Positions 1-8,321 of a DNA stretch of 64,000 nucleotides are shown in pieces (positions within the stretch are counted from its first letter, which is position 1; every line of letters begins with the position of its first letter). Made by a program: the position numbers and the translations under genes. The notes under the pieces are model-generated. The model was not told the origin of the DNA. It did not search any database and was given only the letters and a program-made list of their open reading frames with translations. The DNA is from Hydrogenophaga sp. Root209 (lineage in GTDB: Bacteria; Pseudomonadota; Gammaproteobacteria; Burkholderiales; Burkholderiaceae_C), in contig NZ_LMIE01000008.1 of NCBI RefSeq assembly GCF_001428625.1, positions 1-64,000 on the forward strand, given 5' to 3'.

Positions 1-97
1 TGAAGCTGAGGCAAACTATTACCGGCATCTCGCCAATCAGGTGGCAACCGCTGCCTGACTTAAACCAACAAGCCTCCACGAAACGCGGGGCGGTTCA
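1..97 (+). mobile_element. Right end of an IS3-like insertion sequence, cut by window edge
   Basis: A short coding tail (2-58) is followed by a terminal segment whose complement begins TGAACCGCCCCGCG at position 97, like the end of an IS3-family element. The integrase reading frame to the right loses family resemblance exactly here, so the element appears to have landed inside the integrase gene. The IS family is recalled from the appearance of the terminus and was not searched; the rest of the element lies left of the window. Confidence 0.5.
2..58 (+). CDS. C-terminal tail of a probable IS transposase (partial)
   Basis: Eighteen codons are open from the window edge to TGA at 56-58 and end in HLANQVATAA. 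The tail stops about 40 bp before the presumed IS terminus, as expected for the orfB of an IS3-type element. Too little is present to assign a family by itself; the assignment leans on the terminus next to it. Confidence 0.4.
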   Translation, partial: EAEANYYRHLANQVATAA

Positions 98-263
98 AAG
101 AGCCCTTCCTCATCTCTTGAACCAAGCGGTCTACGACGCTTTGCACCAGCTTGCGGTTTTTGGGCGAATCTTCGAGCGCAGTCTGCTCGCGACACCGAAT
201 CCCTTTGTAGGTGAAGTCAATCACGAGCTTCCCCGTCTCTTTTCGAGTGACGACTTTAGCCAT
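60..263 (-). pseudogene. Truncated tyrosine-recombinase (phage-type integrase), N-terminal arm domain only
   Basis: The first roughly 55 residues (MAKVVTRKETGKLVIDFTYK onward, then GIRCRE) resemble the arm DNA-binding domain (DUF3596 type) that opens many prophage and island integrases. The frame then runs into the complement of the IS terminus at 97 and adds a meaningless tail, LNRPAFRGGLLV, before TAA. The SAM-like core-binding domain and the catalytic R-H-R-Y domain are absent, so it cannot recombine. The ATG at 263 overlaps the stop of the upstream excisionase-like gene (ATGGCTAA) and has a GGAG about 10 nt upstream; a second ATG at 278 is possible. The two genes were evidently translationally coupled before the insertion. 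Confidence 0.7.
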
Positions 264-504
264 GGACGATTGCTCCATTCGCCATGGGGATGGCCGACAT
301 TCCGACAGGCGAGTGGAACGATGGAAGCATCATGTCCCGCTCGATGGCCTCCCAGAGGAAAAGGATCTTGCGTCCGCCGAAGGGCCGGAAGTAGTGAACC
401 CCTTCAATCAGCACGCTGTCCTTAAGTCGCTCCCTGATGGTCCGCACGTCGTACTTGATGCGGCCGGAGAGTTCATCTGTCGTGAGGTAAGTCTGTTGCG
501 TCAA
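256..504 (-). CDS. Excisionase-like small helix-turn-helix protein
   Basis: An 82-residue protein with YLTTDELSGRIKYDVRTIRE near the N-terminus, followed by GVHYFRPFGGRKILFLW, is the small winged-HTH type usually encoded just upstream of DUF3596 integrases, where it is thought to act as an excisionase or integrase activator. The start is TTG at 504, chosen because GGAG lies 9 nt upstream. Its 3' end overlaps the integrase fragment. It is divergent from the repressor-like gene at 634 across two near-identical operator-like sites. With the integrase broken, any excision role is probably lost, but the reading frame is intact. Confidence 0.65.
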   Translation of the reverse strand: MTQQTYLTTDELSGRIKYDVRTIRERLKDSVLIEGVHYFRPFGGRKILFLWEAIERDMMLPSFHSPVGMSAIPMANGAIVHG

Positions 505-534
505 GAGGTACTCCTGTAAAATTAAGGGATCAAG

Positions 535-552
535 TGATAAAAATATTCATCG
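535..552. promoter_or_regulatory. Operator-like site 1 of the island repressor
   Basis: TGATAAAAATATTCATCG is an imperfect inverted repeat. With the 10 bases after it (to 562) it matches 22 of 28 positions of a second copy at 597-624. It lies 31 bp upstream of the excisionase-like start and overlaps AT-rich sequence that could serve as its -10. The likely ligand is the HTH protein at 634-873 (inference). Confidence 0.5.
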
Positions 553-596
553 CTTGATGCCAATCTTACGCAACTGCGCTCACTTTTCAGGTCTTT

Positions 597-614
597 TGAT
601 AAAAATTATTATCA
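597..614. promoter_or_regulatory. Operator-like site 2 of the island repressor
   Basis: TGATAAAAATTATTATCA has perfect TGATAA/TTATCA arms around a 6-bp centre. It ends 19 bp before the ATG of the HTH gene and overlaps its likely -10 region, as an autoregulatory operator would. It is the better preserved copy of the 28-bp motif also found at 535. Confidence 0.55.
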
Positions 615-633
615 CCTGACGCCAAAAAACATC

Positions 634-873
634 ATGATCAGGTTCAAGCTCGGAGAAATGATCGAGAAGAAGCAGTTCTCTGAAGGGCGACGGATCACGA
701 TCAACGAGGTCGCGGCGGCAACTGGGCTGAACCGTATGACGCTTTCGAAGATTCTGAATCTGAAGGGCTACGGAACCGGAACTGAGACCATCGACAAGCT
801 GTGCAGCTATTTCGGATGTCGAGTGGAAGATCTGATGGTGCACATGGACGACGTTGACGAACCTCCGGTATAG
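634..873 (+). CDS. Small Cro/C1-type HTH repressor
   Basis: This 79-residue protein has a helix-turn-helix at about residues 21-55 (TINEVAAATGLNRMTLSKIL, then a GTGTETIDKLCSYFG segment), typical of the XRE/HTH_26 family of short phage and island regulators. No dimerisation or cleavage domain follows. The gene is divergent from the excisionase-like gene, and the 130-bp interval holds two copies of a TGATAA-type inverted repeat, so the probable job is repression of both promoters. No Shine-Dalgarno is visible before the ATG, so a weak or very short leader is possible. Confidence 0.7.
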   Translation: MIRFKLGEMIEKKQFSEGRRITINEVAAATGLNRMTLSKILNLKGYGTGTETIDKLCSYFGCRVEDLMVHMDDVDEPPV

Positions 874-960
874 GACTGACATCGTTCGCACCGGTCTCAC
901 AGATGCCGGCCTTCAAACCAAGTCTTGATAGTGCCTGCAAAGCAAAACGTGAGCTGCACC

Positions 961-1447
961 TGTTGAGTTCCACTGATCTCTGACCCGAGATTTCCATCGA
1001 ATGCTGACCCACCCGCTTGTGTGAGCAAAGCAGCTCACGTTGTGGATAAGTGCTTCGTTTTCTCCTTTTCAGACCTGGGTGTGTGGAGCTGCAGCAAAGT
1101 GCGCCGCTGTTTCCGCGACTTTGTTGCCTCAATCAAAAGCCAGGTTGAAAGCTTGTCAGCGTATGGATCGAGCTTGCTGGTGCTCGCGCGCTTGGCATAG
1201 CGGGGCTCTTCGTCGCCCGCCCGCAGGTACTTCTTAACGGTATTGCGAGCCAGGCCAGTGCGCCTGGAGATCTCGCGGATGGACATCTGCTCACGCAATG
1301 CCCAGCGTCTTATGACACTTAAAGTCGCCACGTCTATCACTCCTGAAATCTCCTGCTACTAAAAGCAGCAGGATAGGGTTCTTACGTGGGTCAGCTTTAA
1401 ATGGAAATTGCCGCTCTAAGTGGGTCAGTTTTCAACGGAAGCCAACA
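961..1447. mobile_element. Internally deleted IS21-family element with intact ends and 7-bp target duplication
   Basis: Both ends are preserved in inverted orientation. The left begins TGTTGAGTTCC and carries TGACCC repeats; the right, read inward, begins TGTTGGCTTCC and also carries TGACCC repeats. The 487-bp unit is flanked by identical CTGCACC copies at 954-960 and 1448-1454, within the 4-8 bp duplications known for IS21. Only an N-terminal piece of istA survives and istB is absent. It is either a full element that deleted internally after insertion or a non-autonomous, MITE-like derivative mobilised in trans. Confidence 0.75.
1035..1340 (-). pseudogene. istA: istA fragment, IS21-family transposase N-terminus
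   Basis: Residues 1 to about 82 match the start of IstA: an HTH segment (SIREISRRTGLARNTVKKYL) followed by the KLDPYADKLSTWL stretch. After KSRKQRRT the frame becomes unrelated and stops near 1035, so the DDE catalytic domain is missing. The start is GTG at 1340 with AGGA just upstream. The deletion junction lies near 1095. The DNA-binding domain could still be expressed and bind IS21-type ends, but no transposition activity is expected. Confidence 0.75.
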
Positions 1448-1506
1448 CTGCACCCGAATATTGGCAACAGTCGAACGTTGCGCTGTGCTCCGATGACAGC
1501 TCCGCC

Positions 1507-3192
1507 GCGAGGCTGTGTGAAAACCATCTCCCAGCCCGCATATGAACTCGGTAGAGTTCACAGACATGTTGGACACGGGGGTCAATATGTCGAGATACAT
1601 CGAAGGTCAGGACAGGCAGCAAGTCACGTTGCTGCCGGAGTGTCTGGACGACTTCATTGCAGAAGACAACACCGTTCGGATCGTGGACGTCTTCATCGGT
1701 GAGTTGGACTTGGTCAGTTTGGGTTTCGATGGCGCGAAGCCGGCTGCAACCGGCCGACCCTCGTATCACCCCTCGGTGCTGTTGAAGCTTTACCTGTACG
1801 GTTACCTCAACCGCATCCAGTCAAGCCGCAGGCTGGAGCGCGAATGCCAGCGCAACGTGGAACTGATGTGGCTGACTGGCCGGCTCGCCCCTGACTTCAA
1901 GACCATCGCGGACTTCCGCCGCGACAACGGCAAAGGCATCCGCAATGTCTGCCGTCGCTTCGTGATGCTGTGCCGCGAATTGAAGCTGTTCACCGACGCC
2001 GTCGTGGCCATCGATGGCAGCAAGCTCAAGGCCGTCAACAACCGCGAGCGCAACTTCACGCCTGGCAAGATCGAGCGCCGCGAACGTGAGTTGGAGAAGA
2101 GCATCCAGCGCTACCTTGATGCCTTGGAGACTGCAGATCGAACCCAGCCAGTTGAGATGCAGGCAAAGACCGAGCGCCTGCAGGGCGAGATTCAAAAGAT
2201 GCGCCAGCGCCTGCAAGACCTTCAAGTCGTCAAGGCGCAACTGGAGGTGGTGCCAGATCGGCAGATCTCCCAGACGGACCCTGACGCACGCGCCATGACC
2301 ACCCACAGCGCCAAGGGCACGGCCATGGTGAGCTACAACGTGCAGACAGCCGTCGACACGACGAACCATCTGATCGTCGCCCATGAGGTCACCAACAACG
2401 GCAGCGACCGTTCACAACTCAGTGCAATCGCTTTGGCCGCGCGCGATGCAATGGGCAAGCGCAGATTGATGGCCATCGCTGACCGCGGCTACTACAACGG
2501 CATGCAGCTCAAGGCATGTGACGACAGCGGGATTGCAGCGCTTGTGCCCAAGCCCATGACCTCCAATGCGAGGGCCGAAGGCCGGTTCGACAAGACCGAT
2601 TTCATCTACATCGCTCTCGAAGATGAGTACCAATGCCTTGCGGGCCAGCGGCCGATCCGCCGCTTCAGTCGCGAAGAGGCTGGACTGCAGATCAGCATTT
2701 ATTGGTCAAGTGCCTGCCCTGGCTGTGCCATGAGGGCGCAATGCACTACGAGCAATTACCGACGCATCAGGCGATGGGAGCATGAGGAAGTCATGGACAA
2801 GGCCCAGCAACGGCTGGACCAGATGCCCAACGCGATGACGGTGCGCAAGAGCACCGTAGAACATGTGTTCGGAACGCTCAAGCACTGGATGGGCTGGACG
2901 CACTTCCTGACCCGTGGCATCAAGAACGTGGCAACCGAGATGAGCCTGGCCGTGTTGGCGTACAACTTCAAACGCGTCCTCAGCATCCTGGGCTTTGAGG
3001 GGACCAAGAAGGCGATGCGGTTGTTGGGCGCATAGGCGCCCTTTACGGTCGCTGCAGGCCCCAAATACGGCCCCGAGATGGCTCCAGCATCGCCTTGGCG
3101 CCACTCAGACGGCGTCAATTCGCGGAAACAGACAAATCAGCAATCGACGCGTGACTCGCTCGGGCTGCCAAGGAGTTATCACACGGCCTCGC
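1507..3192 (+). mobile_element. Complete IS1182-family insertion sequence
   Basis: A single transposase gene lies between 18-bp terminal inverted repeats: GCGAGGCTGTGTGAAAAC at 1507-1524 and the complement GCGAGGCCGTGTGATAAC at 3175-3192, differing at two positions. The left end sits 60 bp from the IS21 derivative, so the island has collected several insertions. No convincing target duplication is visible beyond a shared GC dinucleotide. The intact transposase suggests a recent, possibly active copy. Confidence 0.75.
1587..3035 (+). CDS. IS1182-family transposase
   Basis: This 482-residue DDE transposase has an N-terminal DUF772-type domain (GRPSYHPSVLLKLYLYGYLN), a central coiled-coil insertion rich in E, R and Q (about 165-230), and a C-terminal catalytic core. 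Candidate catalytic residues are the D of VVAIDGSKLKAVNN, the D of MAIADRGYYNG and the E of TVEHVFGTLKHW. A C-x2-C-type cluster (CPGCAMRAQC) precedes the last motif, as is usual in this family. The ATG at 1587 (MSRYIEGQ) is preferred because family members begin here; ATG at 1542 would add 15 residues. The frame is uninterrupted. Confidence 0.85.
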   Translation: MSRYIEGQDRQQVTLLPECLDDFIAEDNTVRIVDVFIGELDLVSLGFDGAKPAATGRPSYHPSVLLKLYLYGYLNRIQSSRRLERECQRNVELMWLTGRLAPDFKTIADFRRDNGKGIRNVCRRFVMLCRELKLFTDAVVAIDGSKLKAVNNRERNFTPGKIERRERELEKSIQRYLDALETADRTQPVEMQAKTERLQGEIQKMRQRLQDLQVVKAQLEVVPDRQISQTDPDARAMTTHSAKGTAMVSYNVQTAVDTTNHLIVAHEVTNNGSDRSQLSAIALAARDAMGKRRLMAIADRGYYNGMQLKACDDSGIAALVPKPMTSNARAEGRFDKTDFIYIALEDEYQCLAGQRPIRRFSREEAGLQISIYWSSACPGCAMRAQCTTSNYRRIRRWEHEEVMDKAQQRLDQMPNAMTVRKSTVEHVFGTLKHWMGWTHFLTRGIKNVATEMSLAVLAYNFKRVLSILGFEGTKKAMRLLGA

Positions 3193-3292
3193 TGCACACC
3201 GGACAAGCAAGTCGACAAATTGCCCAACGGTCACTACGACCCGCATCGATTTCTGTGACGACACAGACCTCGTCACAAACCTCGACACAAAC

Positions 3293-3318
3293 AAAAAAGC
3301 CCTCGTTTCCGAGGGCTT
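3293..3318 (-). terminator. Intrinsic terminator after the ribosomal operon and tRNA-fMet
   Basis: On the minus strand an AAGCCCTCG stem, GAAA loop and CGAGGGCTT stem are followed by a run of six T. It lies 28 bp downstream of the tRNA 3' end, so it probably ends the spc-alpha-tRNA transcript. The sequence between it and the IS1182 right end (3193-3292) holds a GTGACGA/TCGTCAC inverted repeat and no gene that I recognise. Confidence 0.85.
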
Positions 3319-3345
3319 CAGTGACAAGCAAGTGCTTGATTTGGT

Positions 3346-3422
<77 letters not shown>

Positions 3423-3439
3423 TCAAGCCTTAAATTCTA

Positions 3440-3835
3440 TCACGCTTTGTCGGCTTCGGCGTCCGGTGCAGCATCTTCTGCACGATCGACCAGCTCGACG
3501 AGCGCCATGGGAGCGTTGTCACCCACGCGGTATCCCATCTTCAGAATACGGGTGTAGCCGCCGGGACGGGCTGCGAAGCGCGGGCCCAGTTCGTTGAACA
3601 GCTTCACGACCACATCGCGGTCGCGCAGGCGGTCAAATGCCAGGCGGCGATTGGCCACAGTGGCGACTTTGGCCAGCGTGATCATGGGTTCGACGACGCG
3701 ACGCAGTTCTTTGGCCTTGGGCACCGTGGTCTTGATGACTTCGTGCGTCAGCAGCGAGTTCATCATGTTGCGAAGCATCGCGAGGCGGTGTTCGCTCGTG
3801 CGGTTGAGTTTTCTAAGTCCGTGTCCGTGACGCAT
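3440..3835 (-). CDS. rplQ: 50S ribosomal protein L17
   Basis: The 131-residue protein begins [20 protein letters not shown], the standard L17 opening, and carries the [10 protein letters not shown] motif. L17 lines the peptide exit region of the large subunit. It is the last protein gene of the alpha operon, 86 bp after rpoA, and is followed directly by tRNA-fMet. The last 15 or so residues are acidic and poorly conserved, as usual in this group. Confidence 0.97.
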   Translation of the reverse strand: MRHGHGLRKLNRTSEHRLAMLRNMMNSLLTHEVIKTTVPKAKELRRVVEPMITLAKVATVANRRLAFDRLRDRDVVVKLFNELGPRFAARPGGYTRILKMGYRVGDNAPMALVELVDRAEDAAPDAEADKA

Positions 3836-3921
3836 TTTTCATCCTTTCAGTTGTTTTGCCCGCAGCCGTATCAGGTACTGCGAGTTCGTCCGTCGCCAGC
3901 TTCATGCCGGCTTGCGGAATT

Positions 3922-4905
3922 TCAGTGCTTGTCCAGGCCGGCTGGTGGCCAGTTTTCAAGCTTCATGCCCAAGGTCAAGCCGCGCGAAGCGAGCACTTCC
4001 TTGATCTCGTTGAGCGACTTGCGACCCAAGTTGGGGGTCTTGAGCAGCTCATTCTCGGTGCGCTGAATCAGATCACCGATGTAATAAATGTTCTCCGCCT
4101 TGAGGCAGTTGGCCGAACGCACGGTGAGCTCAAGCTCATCCACAGGGCGCAACAAGATCGGATCGAACTGCTGCGAGCTGCGCTGTGCAGGGGCTTCAAA
4201 ATTGAGTTCGGCACCTTCGAGCTGCGCAAACACAGCCAGTTGCTCCACCAGGATCTTGGCCGAAGCGCGGACCGCTTCTTCAGGACCGATGGAACCATTG
4301 GTTTCGATCTCGAGCACCAGTTTGTCCAAGTCGGTACGTTGCTCGACGCGAGCGCTCTCAACGGTGTAGCTCACGCGCTTGACGGGCGAGAACGACGCGT
4401 CCAGAACGATGCGGCCGATGGAACGGGCCTGATCGTCATTGCGGCGCAGGCTACCGGGAACGTAACCGCGACCTTTTTCAACCTTGATCTGCATGTCCAG
4501 CTTGGCGCCGGCAGACAAGGTGGCGATGACATGACCGGGGTTCACGATTTCAACGTCATGCGGGGTCTGAATGTCAGCGGCCGTGACGAGGCCTTCGCCA
4601 TCCTTGCGCAGGCTCAGCGTGACTTCGTCGCGGTTGTGGAGCTTGAACACCACGCCCTTGAGGTTCAGAAGCATGTTGACCACGTCCTCCTGGACGCCGT
4701 CGATCGACGAATACTCATGCACGACACCGGCAATGGTGACTTCGGTCGGCGCATGGCCGGTCATGGAAGACAGCAAAACCCGGCGCAGGGCATTGCCCAG
4801 CGTATGGCCGTAACCACGCTCGAAAGGCTCGAGCGTGACCTTGGCGCGGTTGGTCGAGGTTTGCTCGACATTGATGGTTTTGGGCTTCAGCAGATTGTTC
4901 AGCAT
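3922..4905 (-). CDS. rpoA: DNA-directed RNA polymerase subunit alpha
   Basis: This 327-residue alpha subunit has the N-terminal dimerisation domain ([20 protein letters not shown] at about 37-56) that nucleates core assembly. A linker leads to the C-terminal domain with the helix-hairpin-helix [12 protein letters not shown], which contacts UP elements and activators. Length and order match beta-proteobacterial alpha. It sits between rpsD and rplQ. The 94-bp rpsD-rpoA gap contains a strong hairpin at 4962-4992 (CCCGGC/GCCGGG plus GCACC/GGTGC arms) without a U-tract, which may tune mRNA stability or spacing. Confidence 0.98.
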   Translation of the reverse strand: MLNNLLKPKTINVEQTSTNRAKVTLEPFERGYGHTLGNALRRVLLSSMTGHAPTEVTIAGVVHEYSSIDGVQEDVVNMLLNLKGVVFKLHNRDEVTLSLRKDGEGLVTAADIQTPHDVEIVNPGHVIATLSAGAKLDMQIKVEKGRGYVPGSLRRNDDQARSIGRIVLDASFSPVKRVSYTVESARVEQRTDLDKLVLEIETNGSIGPEEAVRASAKILVEQLAVFAQLEGAELNFEAPAQRSSQQFDPILLRPVDELELTVRSANCLKAENIYYIGDLIQRTENELLKTPNLGRKSLNEIKEVLASRGLTLGMKLENWPPAGLDKH

Positions 4906-4999
4906 TCAAACTTCCTTCAGTACCCTCGGCTCGTTACACCGATAAGGCAGATGGAGCATGGCCCGGCCGCACCCGCAAAGGTGCATGCCGGGAACGAAA

Positions 5000-5623
5000 T
5001 TAACGGGAATACAGTTCGACGATCAACGATTCGTTGACGTCGGAGGCGAACTCGTCGCGGTCAGGCGATTTCTTGAACACGCCTTCGACCTTTTCAACCG
5101 ACACGTCCACCCACGCAGGGAAGCCGATCTGCTTTGCCAGTTCCATGGCCTCAAGCACGCGACCCTGCTTCTTCGACTTCTCGCGGACGGCGATCACATC
5201 TCCAGCCTTCACGGAATACGACGGGATGTTGACCGACTTGCCATTCACCAGGATCGCCTTGTGAGAGACGATCTGGCGGGCTTCGGCGCGGGTCGAGGCA
5301 AAGCCCATGCGAAACACGACGTTGTCCAGGCGTGCTTCCAGCAGGAACAGCAGGTTGGCGCCGGTGTTGCCGCGGCGACGGTCGGCTTCTGCGAAGTAGC
5401 GGCGGAACTGGCGCTCGAGCACGCCATACGTGCGCTTCACTTTCTGCTTCTCGCGCAGCTGCACGCCGAAATCGGAGGTGCGCTGACCCGAGGTACGGCC
5501 GTGCTGGCCGGGCTTGGAGTCAAATTTGGCCTTGTCGCTGATCGAGCGGCGGGCGCTCTTGAGCAACAGGTCGGAGCCTTCACGGCGGGAGAGTTTGGCC
5601 TTGGGGCCGAGGTAACGTGCCAC
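5000..5623 (-). CDS. rpsD: 30S ribosomal protein S4
   Basis: The 207-residue protein starts at GTG ([20 protein letters not shown]) with AAGGA about 8 nt upstream. An in-frame ATG at 5650 would add nine residues with no counterpart in the family. The sequence has the S4 RNA-binding domain ([20 protein letters not shown]) and the C-terminal [11 protein letters not shown] signature. S4 is a primary 16S-binding assembly protein and, in enterobacteria, the translational repressor of the alpha operon. Here its start region can pair with an upstream segment and lies after an intrinsic terminator, suggesting local autoregulation. Confidence 0.97.
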   Translation of the reverse strand: MARYLGPKAKLSRREGSDLLLKSARRSISDKAKFDSKPGQHGRTSGQRTSDFGVQLREKQKVKRTYGVLERQFRRYFAEADRRRGNTGANLLFLLEARLDNVVFRMGFASTRAEARQIVSHKAILVNGKSVNIPSYSVKAGDVIAVREKSKKQGRVLEAMELAKQIGFPAWVDVSVEKVEGVFKKSPDRDEFASDVNESLIVELYSR

Positions 5624-5668
5624 GTTGATGTCCTTGTGTTTCTGCCGCAACCGACATCAACCGATGTC
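5624..5668 (-). promoter_or_regulatory. Candidate RNA switch occluding the rpsD ribosome-binding site
   Basis: In the mRNA, GACATCAAC (5632-5624), which includes part of the Shine-Dalgarno and abuts the GTG start, is perfectly complementary over 9 bp to GTTGATGTC (5661-5653), with a 20-nt loop. The upstream strand can alternatively pair with GACATC at 5668-5663 across a GGTT loop. The two hairpins are mutually exclusive, one exposing and one covering the rpsD start. Binding of S4 to one form is inference by analogy with known alpha-operon autoregulation. Confidence 0.5.
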
Positions 5669-5710
5669 ATTGCGGGAGCCACTCCTCGAATGAAGTGGCG
5701 GTGGGCTTAG

Positions 5711-5742
5711 CAAAAAATGCCACCGCAGGCGACTGCGGTGGC
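5711..5742 (-). terminator. Intrinsic terminator or attenuator between rpsK and rpsD
   Basis: On the minus strand GCCACCGCAG, loop TCGC and CTGCGGTGGC form a perfect 10-bp stem followed by ATTTTTTG. It lies 43 bp after the rpsK stop and 95 bp before the rpsD start, inside what is otherwise one operon. I see no clear promoter between it and rpsD, so it probably reduces readthrough (attenuation) instead of separating two units. Confidence 0.7.
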
Positions 5743-5785
5743 GCTCGAAAAAGCCTTCTATTATACCGCGTGCTGCGGTACCGCC

Positions 5786-6190
5786 TCAAATGCGGCGGCG
5801 TTTCTGCGGACGGCAACCGTTGTGCGGCACGGGCGTCACGTCAGAGATGGAATTGATGCGGATGCCCAGGGCGCCCAGGGCGCGCACCGAGGATTCGCGA
5901 CCAGGGCCCGGGCCCTTGATCTCGACATCCAGGTTCTTGATGCCTTGCTCAATGGCGGCGCGACCAGCCACTTCCGACGCCACCTGGGCAGCGAACGGTG
6001 TGGATTTGCGCGAGCCTTTGAAGCCCTGGCCACCGGACGAGGCCCAGGACAACGCATTGCCTTGGCGATCGGTGATCGTGATGATGGTGTTGTTGAACGA
6101 GGCGTGCACGTGAGCAATACCGTCGGCAATGTTCTTGCGGACTTTCTTGCGAACGCGAGCGGATGCGCTGGTGGAGGGTGACTTGGCCAT
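5786..6190 (-). CDS. rpsK: 30S ribosomal protein S11
   Basis: The 134-residue S11 contains the [20 protein letters not shown] core and the C-terminal [18 protein letters not shown]11 lies on the platform of the small subunit and contacts mRNA near the E site. It begins 18 bp after rpsM and is followed by an intrinsic terminator before rpsD. Confidence 0.98.
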   Translation of the reverse strand: MAKSPSTSASARVRKKVRKNIADGIAHVHASFNNTIITITDRQGNALSWASSGGQGFKGSRKSTPFAAQVASEVAGRAAIEQGIKNLDVEIKGPGPGRESSVRALGALGIRINSISDVTPVPHNGCRPQKRRRI

Positions 6191-6208
6191 GGGAATCCTT
6201 CGAACCGA

Positions 6209-6574
6209 TTACTTCTTCAGCGACTGGGCTGCCTTGCGGGGACCTTTGCGCGTGCGCGCATTGGTCTTCGTGCGCTGACCACGCAGCGGCAGGCCACGGC
6301 GGTGACGGAAACCGCGGTAGCAACCGATGTCCATCAATCGCTTGATGTTCATGGTCGTTTCACGGCGGAGGTCGCCTTCGATCGTGAACGTGCCGACCTG
6401 ATCGCGAACTTTTTCGAGTTCCGCGTCGCTCAGGTCCTTGATCTTCTTCGTGTAGTCGATACCACAGGCTTCGCAGATCTTGCGAGCGCGGGTGCGACCA
6501 ATACCGAAGATTGCCGTCAAGCCGATTTCAGCGTGCTTGTGCGGCGGAATGTTGATGCCTGCAATACGAGCCAT
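6209..6574 (-). CDS. rpsM: 30S ribosomal protein S13
   Basis: The 121-residue S13 begins [20 protein letters not shown] and has the helix-two-turn-helix [14 protein letters not shown] and a basic C-terminal tail ([14 protein letters not shown]) that reaches the P-site tRNA. It follows rpmJ by 20 bp. In this operon it is the first gene of the alpha segment. Confidence 0.98.
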   Translation of the reverse strand: MARIAGINIPPHKHAEIGLTAIFGIGRTRARKICEACGIDYTKKIKDLSDAELEKVRDQVGTFTIEGDLRRETTMNIKRLMDIGCYRGFRHRRGLPLRGQRTKTNARTRKGPRKAAQSLKK

Positions 6575-6594
6575 GATGGTCCTCTAAACTTCAA

Positions 6595-6708
6595 TCAGCC
6601 TTGACGCTGCTTATGACGCGGATCGGTGCAAATGACTCGCACAACACCGTGCCGCTTGATGATCTTGCAGTTGCGGCACATTTTCTTGACCGAAGCCGAA
6701 ACTCTCAT
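6595..6708 (-). CDS. rpmJ: 50S ribosomal protein L36
   Basis: This 37-codon gene encodes [20 protein letters not shown] and continues [16 protein letters not shown]. The four zinc ligands are intact: C11, C14, C27 and H32, so this is the zinc-binding form. It lies between infA (43 bp upstream) and rpsM (20 bp downstream). AGGAGA precedes the ATG. Confidence 0.96.
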   Translation of the reverse strand: MRVSASVKKMCRNCKIIKRHGVVRVICTDPRHKQRQG

Positions 6709-6751
6709 AGTCTTCTCCTAGATATTCCAAAAATATTCAACAACCAACCAC

Positions 6752-6970
6752 TCACTTCGAGCGAAAAACGATTCGCGCCCTGGTGAGGTCGTAGGGCGTG
6801 AGCTCTACCTTGACCTTGTCGCCAGGCAGGATGCGGATGTAATGCATCCTCATCTTGCCGCTGATGTGCCCCAGGACCACATGACCATTTTCGAGTTTGA
6901 CCCTGAAGGTCGCGTTGGGGAGGTTTTCAACTACCTCGCCTTGCATCTCGATCACGTCGTCCTTGGACAT
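6752..6970 (-). CDS. infA: Translation initiation factor IF-1
   Basis: The 72-residue S1-type OB-fold protein starts [20 protein letters not shown]; an upstream in-frame TTG at 6982 overlaps the secY stop and was not used. IF-1 binds the ribosomal A site during initiation with fMet-tRNA, whose gene closes this same operon. The sequence is the rpmJ-linked beta-proteobacterial form, ending [10 protein letters not shown]. Confidence 0.97.
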   Translation of the reverse strand: MSKDDVIEMQGEVVENLPNATFRVKLENGHVVLGHISGKMRMHYIRILPGDKVKVELTPYDLTRARIVFRSK

Positions 6971-6978
6971 ACAAAAAC

Positions 6979-8298
6979 TCAACTACCGGGTGACGTCTTG
7001 AAGTTGGCCTTCTTGAGCAGTGATTCGTACTGCTGCGACATCATGTAGTTCTGAACCTGCGCCATGAAATCCATGGTGACCACAACAATGATCAACAAAG
7101 AGGTGCCGCCAAAATAGAACGGCACGTTGTACTTCAGAATCAGGAACTCAGGCAGCAGACAGACCGCGGTGATGTAGACAGCACCGGCCAACGTGAGACG
7201 AAGCAGGATTTTGTCGATGTAGCGCGCAGTCTGGTCGCCAGGGCGAATACCGGGAATGAATGCACCACTCTTCTTCAGGTTGTCCGCGGTCTCGCGGCTG
7301 TTGAACACCAACGCCGTGTAAAAGAAGCAGAAGAAGATGATGGCAGCCGCGTACAAGGCCACGTAGATCGGCTGACCTGGCGACAGAGCAGAAGCGATGT
7401 CGCGCAGCCAACGTGTGGAGTCACCGGTGCTAACCCAACTCACCACGGTGGTGGGCAGCAGGATGATCGACGACGCAAAGATGGGCGGAATCACGCCGGC
7501 CATGTTCAGCTTCAACGGCAGGTGCGACGACTGGCCACCGTAGACCTTGTTGCCCACTTGACGGCGCGCATAGTTCACCAGAATCTTGCGCTGACCGCGC
7601 TCCACAAACACCACGAAGTAGGTCACCAGAACCACCAGCGCGATGATGAAGATGGCGATCAGGATGTTCATGGCGCCGGTGCGAACCAGTTCCAGCAAAC
7701 CACCCACCGCACTGGGCAAGCCCGCGGCGATGCCGGCGAAGATCAGGATGGAGATACCGTTGCCCAGTCCACGCTCGGTGATCTGCTCGCCAAGCCACAT
7801 GAGGAACATGGTGCCTGCCACCAGACTGACCACGGCCGTCAGACGAAAACCCATACCGGGATCGATCACCAAGCCCGCAGAGCCCTCCAACGCGAGCGCA
7901 ATGCCCATCGACTGGAAAATCGCCAAGCCCAATGTGCCGTAACGGGTGTACTGCGTGATCTTGCGACGACCGGCCTCGCCCTCTTTTTTCAGCTGCTCGA
8001 ACGTGGGAACCACGTAAGTCATGAGCTGCATGATGATCGATGCCGAGATGTACGGCATGATGCCCAACGCGAACACGGTGAAGCGCGACAGCGCTCCGCC
8101 CGAGAACATGTTGAAGAGGCTGAGAATGCCGCCCGCCTGCCCTTTGAACAGCTGCTCAAGTTGCGCAGGGTCGATGCCAGGCACCGGGATGTGCGCACCA
8201 ATGCGGTACACCACCAAGGCGAGCAGCAAGAAAACCAGCCGGCGACGCAGGTCGCCGAACTTGCCGGTTTTGGCCAGGGACGTGGATCCAGTTGCCAC
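6979..8298 (-). CDS. secY: Protein translocase subunit SecY
   Basis: This 439-residue membrane protein with ten predicted helices forms the protein-conducting channel with SecE and SecG. Characteristic stretches are [20 protein letters not shown] near the first helix, the [16 protein letters not shown] motif, and the cytoplasmic loop before GYLLPEF-like sequence ([13 protein letters not shown]). It lies 23 bp after rplO, in the conserved spc position. The C-terminal tail ends KTSPGS. Confidence 0.97.
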   Translation of the reverse strand: MATGSTSLAKTGKFGDLRRRLVFLLLALVVYRIGAHIPVPGIDPAQLEQLFKGQAGGILSLFNMFSGGALSRFTVFALGIMPYISASIIMQLMTYVVPTFEQLKKEGEAGRRKITQYTRYGTLGLAIFQSMGIALALEGSAGLVIDPGMGFRLTAVVSLVAGTMFLMWLGEQITERGLGNGISILIFAGIAAGLPSAVGGLLELVRTGAMNILIAIFIIALVVLVTYFVVFVERGQRKILVNYARRQVGNKVYGGQSSHLPLKLNMAGVIPPIFASSIILLPTTVVSWVSTGDSTRWLRDIASALSPGQPIYVALYAAAIIFFCFFYTALVFNSRETADNLKKSGAFIPGIRPGDQTARYIDKILLRLTLAGAVYITAVCLLPEFLILKYNVPFYFGGTSLLIIVVVTMDFMAQVQNYMMSQQYESLLKKANFKTSPGS

Positions 8299-8321
8299 AG
8301 CTCAGTTCCGTCGGGTTCCGG

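Noticed and set aside
1448-1506. Gene between the IS21 derivative and IS1182
   Set aside because: Only 59 bp, no start with a credible frame; it appears to be target DNA left between two insertions.
3255-3276. GTGACGA/TCGTCAC inverted repeat as a terminator
   Set aside because: A 7-bp stem with an 8-nt loop and no T-run on either strand; the real terminator lies just beyond at 3293-3318.
3193-3345. attL/attR duplicate of the tRNA-fMet 3' end for the island
   Set aside because: I looked for a second copy of the tRNA 3' segment left of the gene and saw none within the window; it could lie beyond the left edge.
5624-5650. ATG at 5650 as the rpsD start
   Set aside because: It adds nine residues absent from S4, and the GTG at 5623 has a well-placed AAGGA.
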